Assembly (NCBI GenBank): GCA_963676725.1
Contig: OY781463.1
Coordinates: 2,976,001 to 3,040,000 of the forward strand
DNA length: 64,000 nucleotides
Source: G963662905 sp963676725
GTDB lineage: Bacteria; Bacteroidota; Bacteroidia; Bacteroidales; WRLA01
Direction: 5' to 3'
A model generated the notes under the pieces. The model did no database searches. It had not been told where the DNA came from and saw only the letters and a list, made by a program, of their open reading frames with translations. The translations under genes and the position numbers were made by a program. Shown piece by piece: positions 51,596 through 59,844 of the stretch (positions within the stretch are counted from its first letter, which is position 1; each line of letters begins with the position of its first letter).

Positions 51596-52738
51596 ATGGC
51601 AGGAATCTACGTTCATATTCCGTTTTGCCATTCAAAATGCCATTACTGCAATTTCTTTTCGCTGGCTACGACAAAATACCGTGAAGAAATGCAAATGGCC
51701 ATTCTTCAGGAAATCAAACTAAAACACAAACAACTCCCTGTGAAGCAGGTTCAAAGCATTTATTTTGGCGGCGGAACCCCCTCACTCTTTCCTGCATCTT
51801 TCTACCATCGCTTTTTTGCAGAACTAAAAAAATACTTTCGCATCGCTGATGAGGCTGAAATAACAATTGAAGCAAACCCCGAAGACATTACAAATCAGTA
51901 TCTTGAAGCGCTACCTCGGGAAATAAACCGCATCAGCATTGGAGTTCAATCGTTTCTCGATAAAGAATTGAAGCTATTGGGCAGAAAACATTCTGCATCA
52001 ACAGCATTAAACGCAATAAAACTCATTAATGCATCTCACATTAATAATCTCAGCATTGACTTTATTTATGGTATTCCGGGAAGCACAGAAGATGAAATGC
52101 GGCAAAACTGGGAATGTCTAAACGGTTTTGACATCCAGCATTTATCGGCATATGCGCTTACTATCGAATCGGGCACAGCCCTGGATTATTTAAGGCGAAA
52201 AGAAAGATTCAGAAGTGCCACGGATGAACATTATGAGATGGATTATCATCTTATGAGAAAATACGCCAAACATTATGGTTTTGAGCATTATGAGATTTCC
52301 AATTTCGCAAAAAAAGGATTTCAGGCCAAGCATAACTCTACCTATTGGTCCGGCGAACCCTATCTTGGGCTGGGGCCTTCAGCACATTCATTCACAGGCA
52401 AAATCCGTTCATGGAATATCTCAGCAGTGAAATCCTATATTGATGCTATTGCAATTGGCCAAGCAAAAACAGAACAGGAGGAGCTCAGCAGCAATGATCG
52501 TTTCAACGAATTAATAATGACTGGTTTACGCACAGCAAAAGGGGTTTCAATTTCCAATTTGGAATATATTGCCGGAAAAAGACAAGTTGAAAAAATGCTC
52601 AGTGAAGCCCAAACATCCTTTGAGGCAGGGCATTTGCAGATTGATAAAGGATTTTTATTTATTCCTGCGGCACATTGGTTTCTTTGCGATCATATTACCT
52701 CAGGACTCTTTTCGCTAGGTGATGAAGTTGGCGAATAA
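51596..52738 (+). CDS. hemW: HemW heme chaperone (radical SAM)
   Basis: A 380-residue radical-SAM protein of the HemN/HemW family. YVHIPFCHSKCHYCNFFS holds the CxxxCxxC cluster ligands and the fourth Cys-like context of HemW. GGGTPSLF, EANPEDIT, IGVQSF, DFIYGIPGSTEDE and YEISNFAKKGFQAKHNSTYW with GLGPSAHS follow. It is often misnamed coproporphyrinogen oxidase. HemW proteins bind heme and deliver it to target proteins. I start at MAGIYVH (51596), one base after the PAS stop; a longer frame from 51578 would overlap it. Its place behind an H-NOX gene suggests it may load heme into the sensor, an untested idea. Confidence 0.93.
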   Translation: MAGIYVHIPFCHSKCHYCNFFSLATTKYREEMQMAILQEIKLKHKQLPVKQVQSIYFGGGTPSLFPASFYHRFFAELKKYFRIADEAEITIEANPEDITNQYLEALPREINRISIGVQSFLDKELKLLGRKHSASTALNAIKLINASHINNLSIDFIYGIPGSTEDEMRQNWECLNGFDIQHLSAYALTIESGTALDYLRRKERFRSATDEHYEMDYHLMRKYAKHYGFEHYEISNFAKKGFQAKHNSTYWSGEPYLGLGPSAHSFTGKIRSWNISAVKSYIDAIAIGQAKTEQEELSSNDRFNELIMTGLRTAKGVSISNLEYIAGKRQVEKMLSEAQTSFEAGHLQIDKGFLFIPAAHWFLCDHITSGLFSLGDEVGE

Positions 52739-52787
52739 TCTTTCTGCAGGCAAAGCTCCAAATCAATTATTCCAAAGCATAGCTTCT

Positions 52788-54227
52788 TTATAAATCATCG
52801 CCGTATTGCATTTCATAAGCGCCAAGATCAGGAGTTTCCGGACGCTGATTCCCAAGAATATCGAATGGTACATTCATCTGTATCCCGATATTCCGAGCAG
52901 GGCTCAGACTATCCAATTGAAGATTATTTAAGGTATAATCAACAAAAAGCGGATCCTCATTAAATACACATTGATTGAAGTGGGTTTCATCTATTTCCAT
53001 ATCCGTTTTCACAAGACAATGCTCAAAAGAATAATTTAACTGCTCACTATCAGGATGTTTACTTAGGAAGACTTCATTTTCCGTATTTCCATAAATAATT
53101 GAATTCCCGAAGAACAGTTCCGAAGGTTCCACTTTTACAGGGCCGTCGGTGGTAGAAAAATAGTCTGAAAAGATCAGGGAAGCGCCATCATGCCCGGCAT
53201 AATTCCCCAGACTCGTTTGCTTAAAATTATAGAATCCACCATTTAGAGAGAGAGCATATTCGTTGCAGGAGGCAAATACACAATTTTCGGAAGTAATCAA
53301 GGTTGCTGTTGCCCCGATTGCGCCCACGCTCATATTTTTCACGATAGTATTGTTTACTATAAGTGTTGGATTCTGGCTGTTGGCATTAAAATATTCCACT
53401 TGCAGGCCAAGCACTCCATTTTTTATTTCCGCATGATTGATGTAGTTATTCTTACTACCTTCGGTGAGCCAGATTCCGCCCCATTGTCCGGGTAAATCAC
53501 TATAGAAAGACTCCAGCCTGTCGCCACTAAAATGCACCAGGCTGTCTGCTTCCCCATTCACAATCAGGCTCCCATCGCGATAGACCATTAAAACAGAATT
53601 ATTATGAAAATGCACACGACAGCCTTTCTGTATTGTTAAGGTTGCCAGAGAATCCACAACAAGCCAACCGTAAACGACATATGGTTTGTCGTTTTCCCAG
53701 ACCGTATTTTCTTGAATTACAGAATATGCAGGGAAATTTTTAGGGAATATTTTAGGTGTATAATAATGTGCATCCTGCCCCCAGGCGACCAGATCCACAT
53801 CCTGCTCATTTCCATTTAGTTCAAATATAATGGAATCGGTCCTGATTAAAGGTGCATCTTGTTTTGTTGGATCGATTCGGACTTTAACGAAAACGAAAAT
53901 ACTGTCTTCGGCCTGAATTTCAACATCGCTCACACTTGTTCCGGCTGTACCATCGACATTAATTTGGTATTCTCCGGCGCTAGCCCCGGCGAGGTAAATA
54001 CGCGAAAGCTGAACGGCTTTATCGTTCCTGTTATACACAGTAAGTGTTTTCGTAGCACTTCCAATCGTAGTAAAAACTGTATCAAATAAAACAGTATCTA
54101 CTGAAAAAGAGAGGCGTAAGGACGGATCAGTATCGATTTCATCGTCTTTACGGCAACTGCTGATCAGAAGGCCAAAAGTTGCGGCAAATATCAAAAAGAG
54201 GGCAATATTCCGTTTTTTCATACGCAT
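52788..54227 (-). CDS. Beta-helix surface lipoprotein
   Basis: A 479-residue lipoprotein. The signal peptide ends in LLISSC (Cys25), followed by an acidic RKDDEIDTD stretch. An Ig-like beta domain follows (residues 40-150, TKTLTVYNRNDKAVQLSRIYL), then a right-handed beta-helix-like region (about 190-460) with repeats such as LTIQKGCRVHF, PTLIVNNTIVKN and TSENCVFASCN. The end PARNIGIQMN ... TPDLGAYEMQ is typical of this group. Function is unknown, with carbohydrate binding or adhesion possible. A -7 match (54240-54247) starts the transcript about 8-15 bases before the ATG. Confidence 0.82.
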   Translation of the reverse strand: MRMKKRNIALFLIFAATFGLLISSCRKDDEIDTDPSLRLSFSVDTVLFDTVFTTIGSATKTLTVYNRNDKAVQLSRIYLAGASAGEYQINVDGTAGTSVSDVEIQAEDSIFVFVKVRIDPTKQDAPLIRTDSIIFELNGNEQDVDLVAWGQDAHYYTPKIFPKNFPAYSVIQENTVWENDKPYVVYGWLVVDSLATLTIQKGCRVHFHNNSVLMVYRDGSLIVNGEADSLVHFSGDRLESFYSDLPGQWGGIWLTEGSKNNYINHAEIKNGVLGLQVEYFNANSQNPTLIVNNTIVKNMSVGAIGATATLITSENCVFASCNEYALSLNGGFYNFKQTSLGNYAGHDGASLIFSDYFSTTDGPVKVEPSELFFGNSIIYGNTENEVFLSKHPDSEQLNYSFEHCLVKTDMEIDETHFNQCVFNEDPLFVDYTLNNLQLDSLSPARNIGIQMNVPFDILGNQRPETPDLGAYEMQYGDDL

Positions 54228-54239
54228 TCAATTATGTTG

Positions 54240-54247
54240 CAAATATA
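54240..54247 (-). promoter_or_regulatory. -7 element of the beta-helix lipoprotein gene
   Basis: TATATTTG on the minus strand, exact TAnnTTTG, with a very short leader. Confidence 0.55.
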
Positions 54248-54470
54248 CAGCCTTTAAGGCTGATGTTCCCAGAGAAAAATCCCGGTATTTGTCCATAATG
54301 TGCGATCTCAACTTTATTCTTGTGCTGTATTTAATATAGATCGGGCAATTCTAAGCCGCGAAATTAAACTCCCAACATTATGGAAACAATAACAATACGT
54401 GAAAATCTGTGAAATATTGCAAATGTAACGTCCCCCCGACAATCACTTTAATGGGTGCCCATCCAAAATA

Positions 54471-55010
54471 TTAGTATGTCAGAAAGCCATTCACTCTTTC
54501 AATATCGAAAAGATCTGGATCAAAATCATCGCCTAACCAATCTATAAAATCCTCGTATTGCTCATGTTTAGGGTCTTTAATAATATGCAACATTTCCGCA
54601 TATCCCCAAACGCCGCCACAATCTTCGGGCGGACAGCTTCGTTTTCCGCCAATACATTTTGCAGAAACCATGTCCTCCTCAGTAGGTAATATTTTTTCCA
54701 GCTTCACTTCATGATTCCAGCCATCACCAAAATCATACTCATAAGCAATGCTTGAATTCACCTTTTTCAAAATATGATTTAATCGTACTTTCTCTGAATC
54801 CATTGCATAATCTAATTGAAACTCAACTGGTGCATATTCATCTTTTCCTTTTTTAAATGAATGAAGATGAGCATTTTCCCAACCCATTGTAATCTGAATA
54901 ATCCTATGGAGATCATTCAATGATACTGATGAATCTACGGTAATTTTTCTCCAAATAGGAGGTTTAGTACCTTTTAGTGTAATTTTAAGCTGATAAATTT
55001 GCTTTGCCAT
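54471..55010 (-). CDS. Plasmid pRiA4b ORF-3 family protein
   Basis: A 179-residue soluble protein. IYQLKITLKGTKPPIWRKI, LHRIIQITMGWENAHLHSF, YEYDFGDGWNHEV and CIGGKRSCPPEDCGGVWGYAEM are the conserved blocks of the pRiA4b ORF-3 family. This family was first seen on a plasmid and in the IS1096 passenger gene, but is widespread on chromosomes. The Cys cluster (CIGG...C...C) suggests a metal site. Function unknown. No transposase or terminal repeats flank it, so it is not evidence of a mobile element here. Confidence 0.93.
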   Translation of the reverse strand: MAKQIYQLKITLKGTKPPIWRKITVDSSVSLNDLHRIIQITMGWENAHLHSFKKGKDEYAPVEFQLDYAMDSEKVRLNHILKKVNSSIAYEYDFGDGWNHEVKLEKILPTEEDMVSAKCIGGKRSCPPEDCGGVWGYAEMLHIIKDPKHEQYEDFIDWLGDDFDPDLFDIERVNGFLTY

Positions 55011-55064
55011 GATTTATTTAATAATTTAATAATCAAATAATTATACCTGGAATACTATAGCATA

Positions 55065-55970
55065 CTACGGCACTTCCTCACCGGTAGATGCAGTATAAAT
55101 CCGGAACCATTGCTCCAGACTCATTTTTAGGGTGCAGGCATCAACTGCGGTTTTAATTCGCGAAAGATTGCCGGAGCCTACAATAGGAATAATCCCAGTC
55201 GGATGTTTTAATAACCAGCTATATACAATTTTATCGACTTGTTCTTCCTCTAACTCCTCAGAAATCTGTCGAAGCACTTTTAGGATTCTGTGTCCTTTCT
55301 CATCTTCCGGACGAAATAATCTTCCTCCAGCTAAGGGAGACCATGCCATTGGTTTGACCCTTTGTTTCAGGAAAAAATCCATATTACCATTTTCAAAATG
55401 TTCGAGACAATATGGAGAGATTTCCACCTGATTGCTTACTAAGGGAGCATCCAGATATGATTGAAGCATTTCAAATTGCAGCGGCGTAAAATTTGACACA
55501 CCAAAATACAGCACTTTTCCTTGCTTTTTCAATTGCTGAAAAGCCATTGCGACTTCTTCTGGAGCAAAAAATGGAGACGGACGGTGTAGAAGCAGTAGAT
55601 CGATATATTCAGTTCCAAAATTTTGCAAGGATTTTTCTACCGAAGAGACAATTGCCTCAAAACTATAATCATAGTGTTTTATTTGCCGTTCCGGAAAATG
55701 ATTCGACATCAGGCGAATGCCACATTTTGTGATAATTTTAATATCTTTCCTTAAGGATTTGTTTCGTGCCAGTGCCTTCCCGAAAGCGCGTTCGCATTGA
55801 TAATCGCCATAGATATCTGCATGATCAAAGGTATTGAACCCAAGATCTATTAATTCTTGAGTGAATGTCAGCAATTCATTTTCGGTCATTTTCCAGTCTA
55901 GTAATCTCCAATGCCCATGAACCAATTGAGATATTTCCAAACCCTGAGTAAGTTGTATTTTTTTCATCAT
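55065..55970 (-). CDS. Aldo/keto reductase (YdhF-like)
   Basis: A 301-residue cytosolic NADPH-dependent oxidoreductase with a TIM-barrel fold. The catalytic tetrad is visible as Asp and Tyr in FDHADIYGDY, Lys in IITKCGI and His in LLLLHRPSP. GVSNFTPLQFEML and a C-terminal GIIPIVGSGNLSRI contact cofactor. The family close to E. coli YdhF acts on unknown substrates. It starts at MMKKIQ; either Met could be used. It is monocistronic as far as can be seen. Confidence 0.93.
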   Translation of the reverse strand: MMKKIQLTQGLEISQLVHGHWRLLDWKMTENELLTFTQELIDLGFNTFDHADIYGDYQCERAFGKALARNKSLRKDIKIITKCGIRLMSNHFPERQIKHYDYSFEAIVSSVEKSLQNFGTEYIDLLLLHRPSPFFAPEEVAMAFQQLKKQGKVLYFGVSNFTPLQFEMLQSYLDAPLVSNQVEISPYCLEHFENGNMDFFLKQRVKPMAWSPLAGGRLFRPEDEKGHRILKVLRQISEELEEEQVDKIVYSWLLKHPTGIIPIVGSGNLSRIKTAVDACTLKMSLEQWFRIYTASTGEEVP

Positions 55971-56002
55971 TAAGACAATACTAAATTTAAAAACATTTAA
56001 AT

Positions 56003-56030
56003 AAAAACCCGACTCTTTTCAAAGCCGGGT
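56003..56030 (-). terminator. Terminator of the 56054 gene
   Basis: AACCCGACT and AGCCGGGTT-type arms with a T run on the minus strand, 24 bases after the stop. Confidence 0.8.
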
Positions 56031-56053
56031 TACCTTTAGTCGTCTGTTATTGA

Positions 56054-56725
56054 CTATAATCCAAATGCCAGGCCGGCATAGAATGTCCAAACGTTGTGTT
56101 TCCAGGTTACACCGGTTTCATTATCTTTCATGATATCTGTCATGCCCATGGTATAACGTGCACCGCCCATCAGATAAACAGGTCCGAGAGGCAGTTGTAA
56201 TCCAACACCACCCATAAGACCAAAATCAGTACCTTTTGTCTCATCCTTTATATCAACTTCTGTACCTTCAACCTCTCCTAAATAATCTGATGAAAATTTA
56301 GTTTTTGCACTAAGGAGGAAACTGGCATAAGGGCCTGCTTCCACGTAGAACACTAAAAGCTTCAATTTCAGAAGTGCCGGAATAGTAAGGTAGTTATATG
56401 CTAATGTTAACTCACCTGATAATTCCGGTACGTCAGTAAATTCCATGGAGAACTTTGTGCCCCGTGGGTCATAATTTACCTCTAACTGTAAATCAAGCAG
56501 CATGGGAACAAGGCTCGATTTAATAAAAAGACCATAGGTAAGGTTTGAGGCTGTTCCTAATGCGGCTGCAGGAACTGTATTTCCATCAATAACTAGATTA
56601 TCCCCACTGAGGGAAATAGTACTAAGATTATAGCCAATTTTTGGTCCGATCTTTTGCGCTTGCGCGTTTTGCGACAAAGCAAAAATTACTAATAATGCTA
56701 ATAAAGAAACGTAGAATTTTTTCAT
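56054..56725 (-). CDS. Outer-membrane beta-barrel protein (PorT-like)
   Basis: A 223-residue barrel protein. The signal peptide ends at AQAQK, then KIGPKIGYNLSTISL starts an eight-strand type barrel with alternating hydrophobic residues (LTYGLFIKSSLVP, LDLQLEVNYDPRG, LKLKLLVFYVEAGPYASF, DFGLMGGVGLQLPLGPVYLMGGARYTMG). The last strand ends in Leu after TFYAGLAFG. This is the common porT/OMP_b-brl_2 family, whose members have varied and mostly unknown roles. A -7 element at 56756-56763 gives a leader of about 26 nt. Confidence 0.85.
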   Translation of the reverse strand: MKKFYVSLLALLVIFALSQNAQAQKIGPKIGYNLSTISLSGDNLVIDGNTVPAAALGTASNLTYGLFIKSSLVPMLLDLQLEVNYDPRGTKFSMEFTDVPELSGELTLAYNYLTIPALLKLKLLVFYVEAGPYASFLLSAKTKFSSDYLGEVEGTEVDIKDETKGTDFGLMGGVGLQLPLGPVYLMGGARYTMGMTDIMKDNETGVTWKHNVWTFYAGLAFGL

Positions 56726-57098
56726 AGTCTTCTGTTTTTAAGTTTAATTTTCAATCAAAAATAAGAAAAAATATGATCCCGTGCAAAATCAAAATCATTT
56801 TGTCTGAGAAAAGTGTTTCAACATCCTTTTACTCTGCAAAAAAAAATAGCAAGCATTGAACAATTACTATTGTATAATGATTCTTTGTTTCGTTCTGGAA
56901 ATAGATTGTAAAAATGAATGAATCCCTGCGCTGAACTCGTCCTTTTAAATCCAATATTTCATCAATTGTCCAACCAAAAAACCATCCCGATTCGTCAATG
57001 CAAAATATTTTGAATTATAACAATTTTATTACTTTTACCACATAGAGCAAAATGATTGCATCAAACTAAAAAAGCATCAATTAAATACGTGGTTTTTT
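56726..57098. other. Divergent intergenic region
   Basis: Contains the minus-strand -7 element TATTTTTG (56756-56763) for the barrel gene and a one-mismatch plus-strand element TACTTTTA (57030-57037) for the 57099 gene. No further gene or repeat seen. Confidence 0.5.
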
Positions 57099-58358
57099 AT
57101 GAAAAAAAACATATTTATTTTGATCATGCTGTTGATCACTTTTGGAGCAACGGCTCAGATCAACCTCAAAGCAGGGAGTATTGAATTCATAGACGGAAAA
57201 AGCGTTCAAGGCTTTATCGACTATCGAAATTGGGGCGTTAACCCTGCAGATATTAGGTTCTATGAACAAAAAAATGATGCAGGTATTCAGTATTTTCCAT
57301 CTCAAATCAAATCATTTACGGTAAATGGTGATGTGTATCGAAGCGCATGGGTAGCCATTGAAACCAGCCCGAATGAAATCTCCAGACTAAGTGAAGTAGC
57401 CGATTTTATTTTGGAATACGATACTGTTTTTCTGCTCAGGATTGTAGAAGGGGAAATAAGCCTTTGGTCATATCATAAAAAAGAAGGGAAATTCAATTAT
57501 TATCTATTGATCGACAATAGCTTTGAACTACTCAAATATAAATCCTATAAAGCGGTGAATAAAACACAGCATAAGTTTGTCCATGAAAATAAATTATTTA
57601 TTGGGCAATTAACGTACTATTTATCCGACTGCAATAGCATTGATAAAAAAATTAAAAAAGCCCGATATTCCGGAAGTAGCCTTGCAAAACTCATTGAATA
57701 TTACAATAGGTGCGCTTACGGAATTGAGGGAACACAGCTAATTCAAAGTGAGCGTTTGCATCTTGATTTTGGTCTATTGGCTGGTTTTTCCATCAGCAGC
57801 ATCAATTTTAAAAGCAGTACAGGTGCCTATAAAAACCTAGCAAACAGCAACTTCCGAAACAGTACAAACCCTTCAGGAGGATTATCGCTTGATCTTATTT
57901 TTCCGCGCAATAGACAAAAATGGATCTTACGCAACGAATTTATTTATTCCGGGGCTTCATATATAGGAACTTACACCGAAATAAACAACAACACCCGGGA
58001 AGAAATATATACTGAATTAGATTTTTCCTGGCTAAAAATCAACACCATGCTTCGGTATTCCTATCCATTAAAGAATGCAAGGATTTTCGCTAACATCGGC
58101 ATTTCAAATGGTTTTGTGTTAAACAATACTAATTATCAAAAAAGGGAATGGCAATTTTATGATGACCTAAAAACAACAGAAGGCCCTTCCATAGCTGAGG
58201 TGCGTAAATACGAACAAGCCATATTGTTTGGTATTGGCGCAAGGGTTAAAAATTTCTCCCTTGAAGCACGTTTTAGTTCAGGAAATGGAATGTCTGGAAT
58301 TACTTCACTAAACTCGCATATGACGCGTTTCTACTTTTTTCTGGCTTATACATTATAA
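57099..58358 (+). CDS. Exported two-part protein with C-terminal beta-barrel
   Basis: A 419-residue protein of unknown function. A signal peptide (MKKNIFILIMLLITFGATAQ) is followed by a soluble beta domain (residues 22 to about 200: INLKAGSIEFIDGKSVQGFIDYRNW, IQYFPSQIKSFTVNG). From about residue 220 (LHLDFGLLAGFSISSINF) alternating strands suggest an outer-membrane barrel, with a final VEARFSSG-like strand pair and aromatic end FYFFLAYTL. This N-terminal soluble plus C-terminal barrel layout recurs in Bacteroidota. It is transcribed toward the photolyase gene, 84 bases away, but no terminator separates them. Confidence 0.7.
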   Translation: MKKNIFILIMLLITFGATAQINLKAGSIEFIDGKSVQGFIDYRNWGVNPADIRFYEQKNDAGIQYFPSQIKSFTVNGDVYRSAWVAIETSPNEISRLSEVADFILEYDTVFLLRIVEGEISLWSYHKKEGKFNYYLLIDNSFELLKYKSYKAVNKTQHKFVHENKLFIGQLTYYLSDCNSIDKKIKKARYSGSSLAKLIEYYNRCAYGIEGTQLIQSERLHLDFGLLAGFSISSINFKSSTGAYKNLANSNFRNSTNPSGGLSLDLIFPRNRQKWILRNEFIYSGASYIGTYTEINNNTREEIYTELDFSWLKINTMLRYSYPLKNARIFANIGISNGFVLNNTNYQKREWQFYDDLKTTEGPSIAEVRKYEQAILFGIGARVKNFSLEARFSSGNGMSGITSLNSHMTRFYFFLAYTL

Positions 58359-58442
58359 AAATTGGAAATATTTTAAGAATCAATAGGTAATATCATTCTA
58401 GCCAATATTTCTAAAAATAATAGGTGATAAAAACACAGAACT

Positions 58443-59759
58443 ATGGAAAAAGAGAACAAACCTTTGGTCATTTTTTGGTTTCGCCGCGATTTACGCTTAG
58501 ACGATAATCATGGGCTGTATCAGGCTTTAAAAAGTGGATACAGGGTATTGTCCCTATTTATTTTTGACACCAACATTATCGAAAAATTAGAGGATGATGA
58601 CGATAAAAGACTGCAATTTATCCATCAGGCACTCTTTGCATTAAAAAAAGAATTCAACACACATAAAAGTGATCTTTTGGTCAAAACCGGTAAGCCCGAT
58701 GAAATTTTTAAAGCACTTTTCTCGGAATATCACGTAAAAGCAGTGTATTGCAATCACGATTACGAACCCTATGCTTTGGAGCGCGATGAAAAAATTAGGA
58801 AAATATGCCACGATTATAGCAATGCAGCATTTTATTCATATAAGGATCAGGTAGTTTTAGAAAAAAATGAGGTTCTGAAAAAATCCGGGGAACCCTATAC
58901 AGTCTTTACACCTTATAGCAAAGTATGGAAAATGAATGCACATACTATTCCTGAATATACTTCTGAAAAGCAGCTTGAAGCCCTTCTTCCGGATGTACAT
59001 TTTCATTTCCCCGAAATTGAAGAATTGGGATTTAAAAAGACCGCAATTTTCTTTAATAAACCCTCCATCGATCAAAATATTATAAAAAACTATGCCGAGA
59101 AAAGGGATATTCCTTTTGGGCAAAACACAAGCAGACTGGGCGTTCATTTAAGGTTTGGCACGCTATCGATTCGCAAACTAGTGAAAGCTGCACGCACAAT
59201 AAGCTCTGTTTTTGAGAATGAATTAATTTGGAGGGAGTTTTATATGATGATCCTATGGCACTTCCCTTATGTTGCAAAAAGTTCATTTAAACCCATTTAC
59301 GATCATATCCCTTGGAAAAACGATATAGAGGATTTCAAACTTTGGACTGAAGGCCGCACCGGATATCCATTGGTGGATGCAGGCATGCGCGAATTAAAGC
59401 AAAGCGGATTTATGCACAATCGTGTGCGTATGCTGTGTGCTAGTTTTTTATGCAAACATTTGCTGATTGACTGGCGATGGGGAGAAGCTTGGTTTGCCCG
59501 TTATCTACTTGATTTTGAACTTGCTTCCAATAATGGTGGTTGGCAATGGGCTGCCGGTACAGGTTGTGATGCCGCGCCCTACTTTCGGATCTTCAATCCC
59601 ATGCTCCAACAAAATAAATTTGATAAGGAAATGAAATACATCAAAACATATATTCCTGAAATCAACACATCAGATTATCCCCAACCAATTGTAGATCATG
59701 CTTTTGCACGTGATCGTGCTTTAAGGACCTATAAAAGCACATTGCAAAATCAAGGCTAA
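58443..59759 (+). CDS. phrB: Deoxyribodipyrimidine photolyase / cryptochrome family
   Basis: A 438-residue flavoprotein that repairs UV cyclobutane pyrimidine dimers using blue light. The N-terminal alpha/beta antenna domain opens with VIFWFRRDLRLDDNHG. The FAD-binding domain holds LIWREFYMMILWHFP, GRTGYPLVDAGMREL, MHNRVRMLCASFL, LIDWRWGEAWFARYL and NNGGWQWAAGTGCDAAPYFRIFNP, with the Asn/Trp residues of the FAD pocket and electron-transfer chain. The conserved ending favours a class I CPD photolyase over DASH cryptochrome, though this cannot be proven from sequence alone. Sunlit surface water or sediment would fit such a gene. Confidence 0.95.
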   Translation: MEKENKPLVIFWFRRDLRLDDNHGLYQALKSGYRVLSLFIFDTNIIEKLEDDDDKRLQFIHQALFALKKEFNTHKSDLLVKTGKPDEIFKALFSEYHVKAVYCNHDYEPYALERDEKIRKICHDYSNAAFYSYKDQVVLEKNEVLKKSGEPYTVFTPYSKVWKMNAHTIPEYTSEKQLEALLPDVHFHFPEIEELGFKKTAIFFNKPSIDQNIIKNYAEKRDIPFGQNTSRLGVHLRFGTLSIRKLVKAARTISSVFENELIWREFYMMILWHFPYVAKSSFKPIYDHIPWKNDIEDFKLWTEGRTGYPLVDAGMRELKQSGFMHNRVRMLCASFLCKHLLIDWRWGEAWFARYLLDFELASNNGGWQWAAGTGCDAAPYFRIFNPMLQQNKFDKEMKYIKTYIPEINTSDYPQPIVDHAFARDRALRTYKSTLQNQG

Positions 59760-59844
59760 ACATTCGTTTGTTTAATTATTTCGAAATTTTATTGAACAAA
59801 ATTTCTGCCATTTGGTTTTTTCATTAACATTTGAACCATCAGCC

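Noticed and set aside
54471..55010. Possible mobile element because of the plasmid-derived family name
   Set aside because: The pRiA4b ORF-3 family is common on chromosomes, and no transposase, terminal repeats or target duplications are near.
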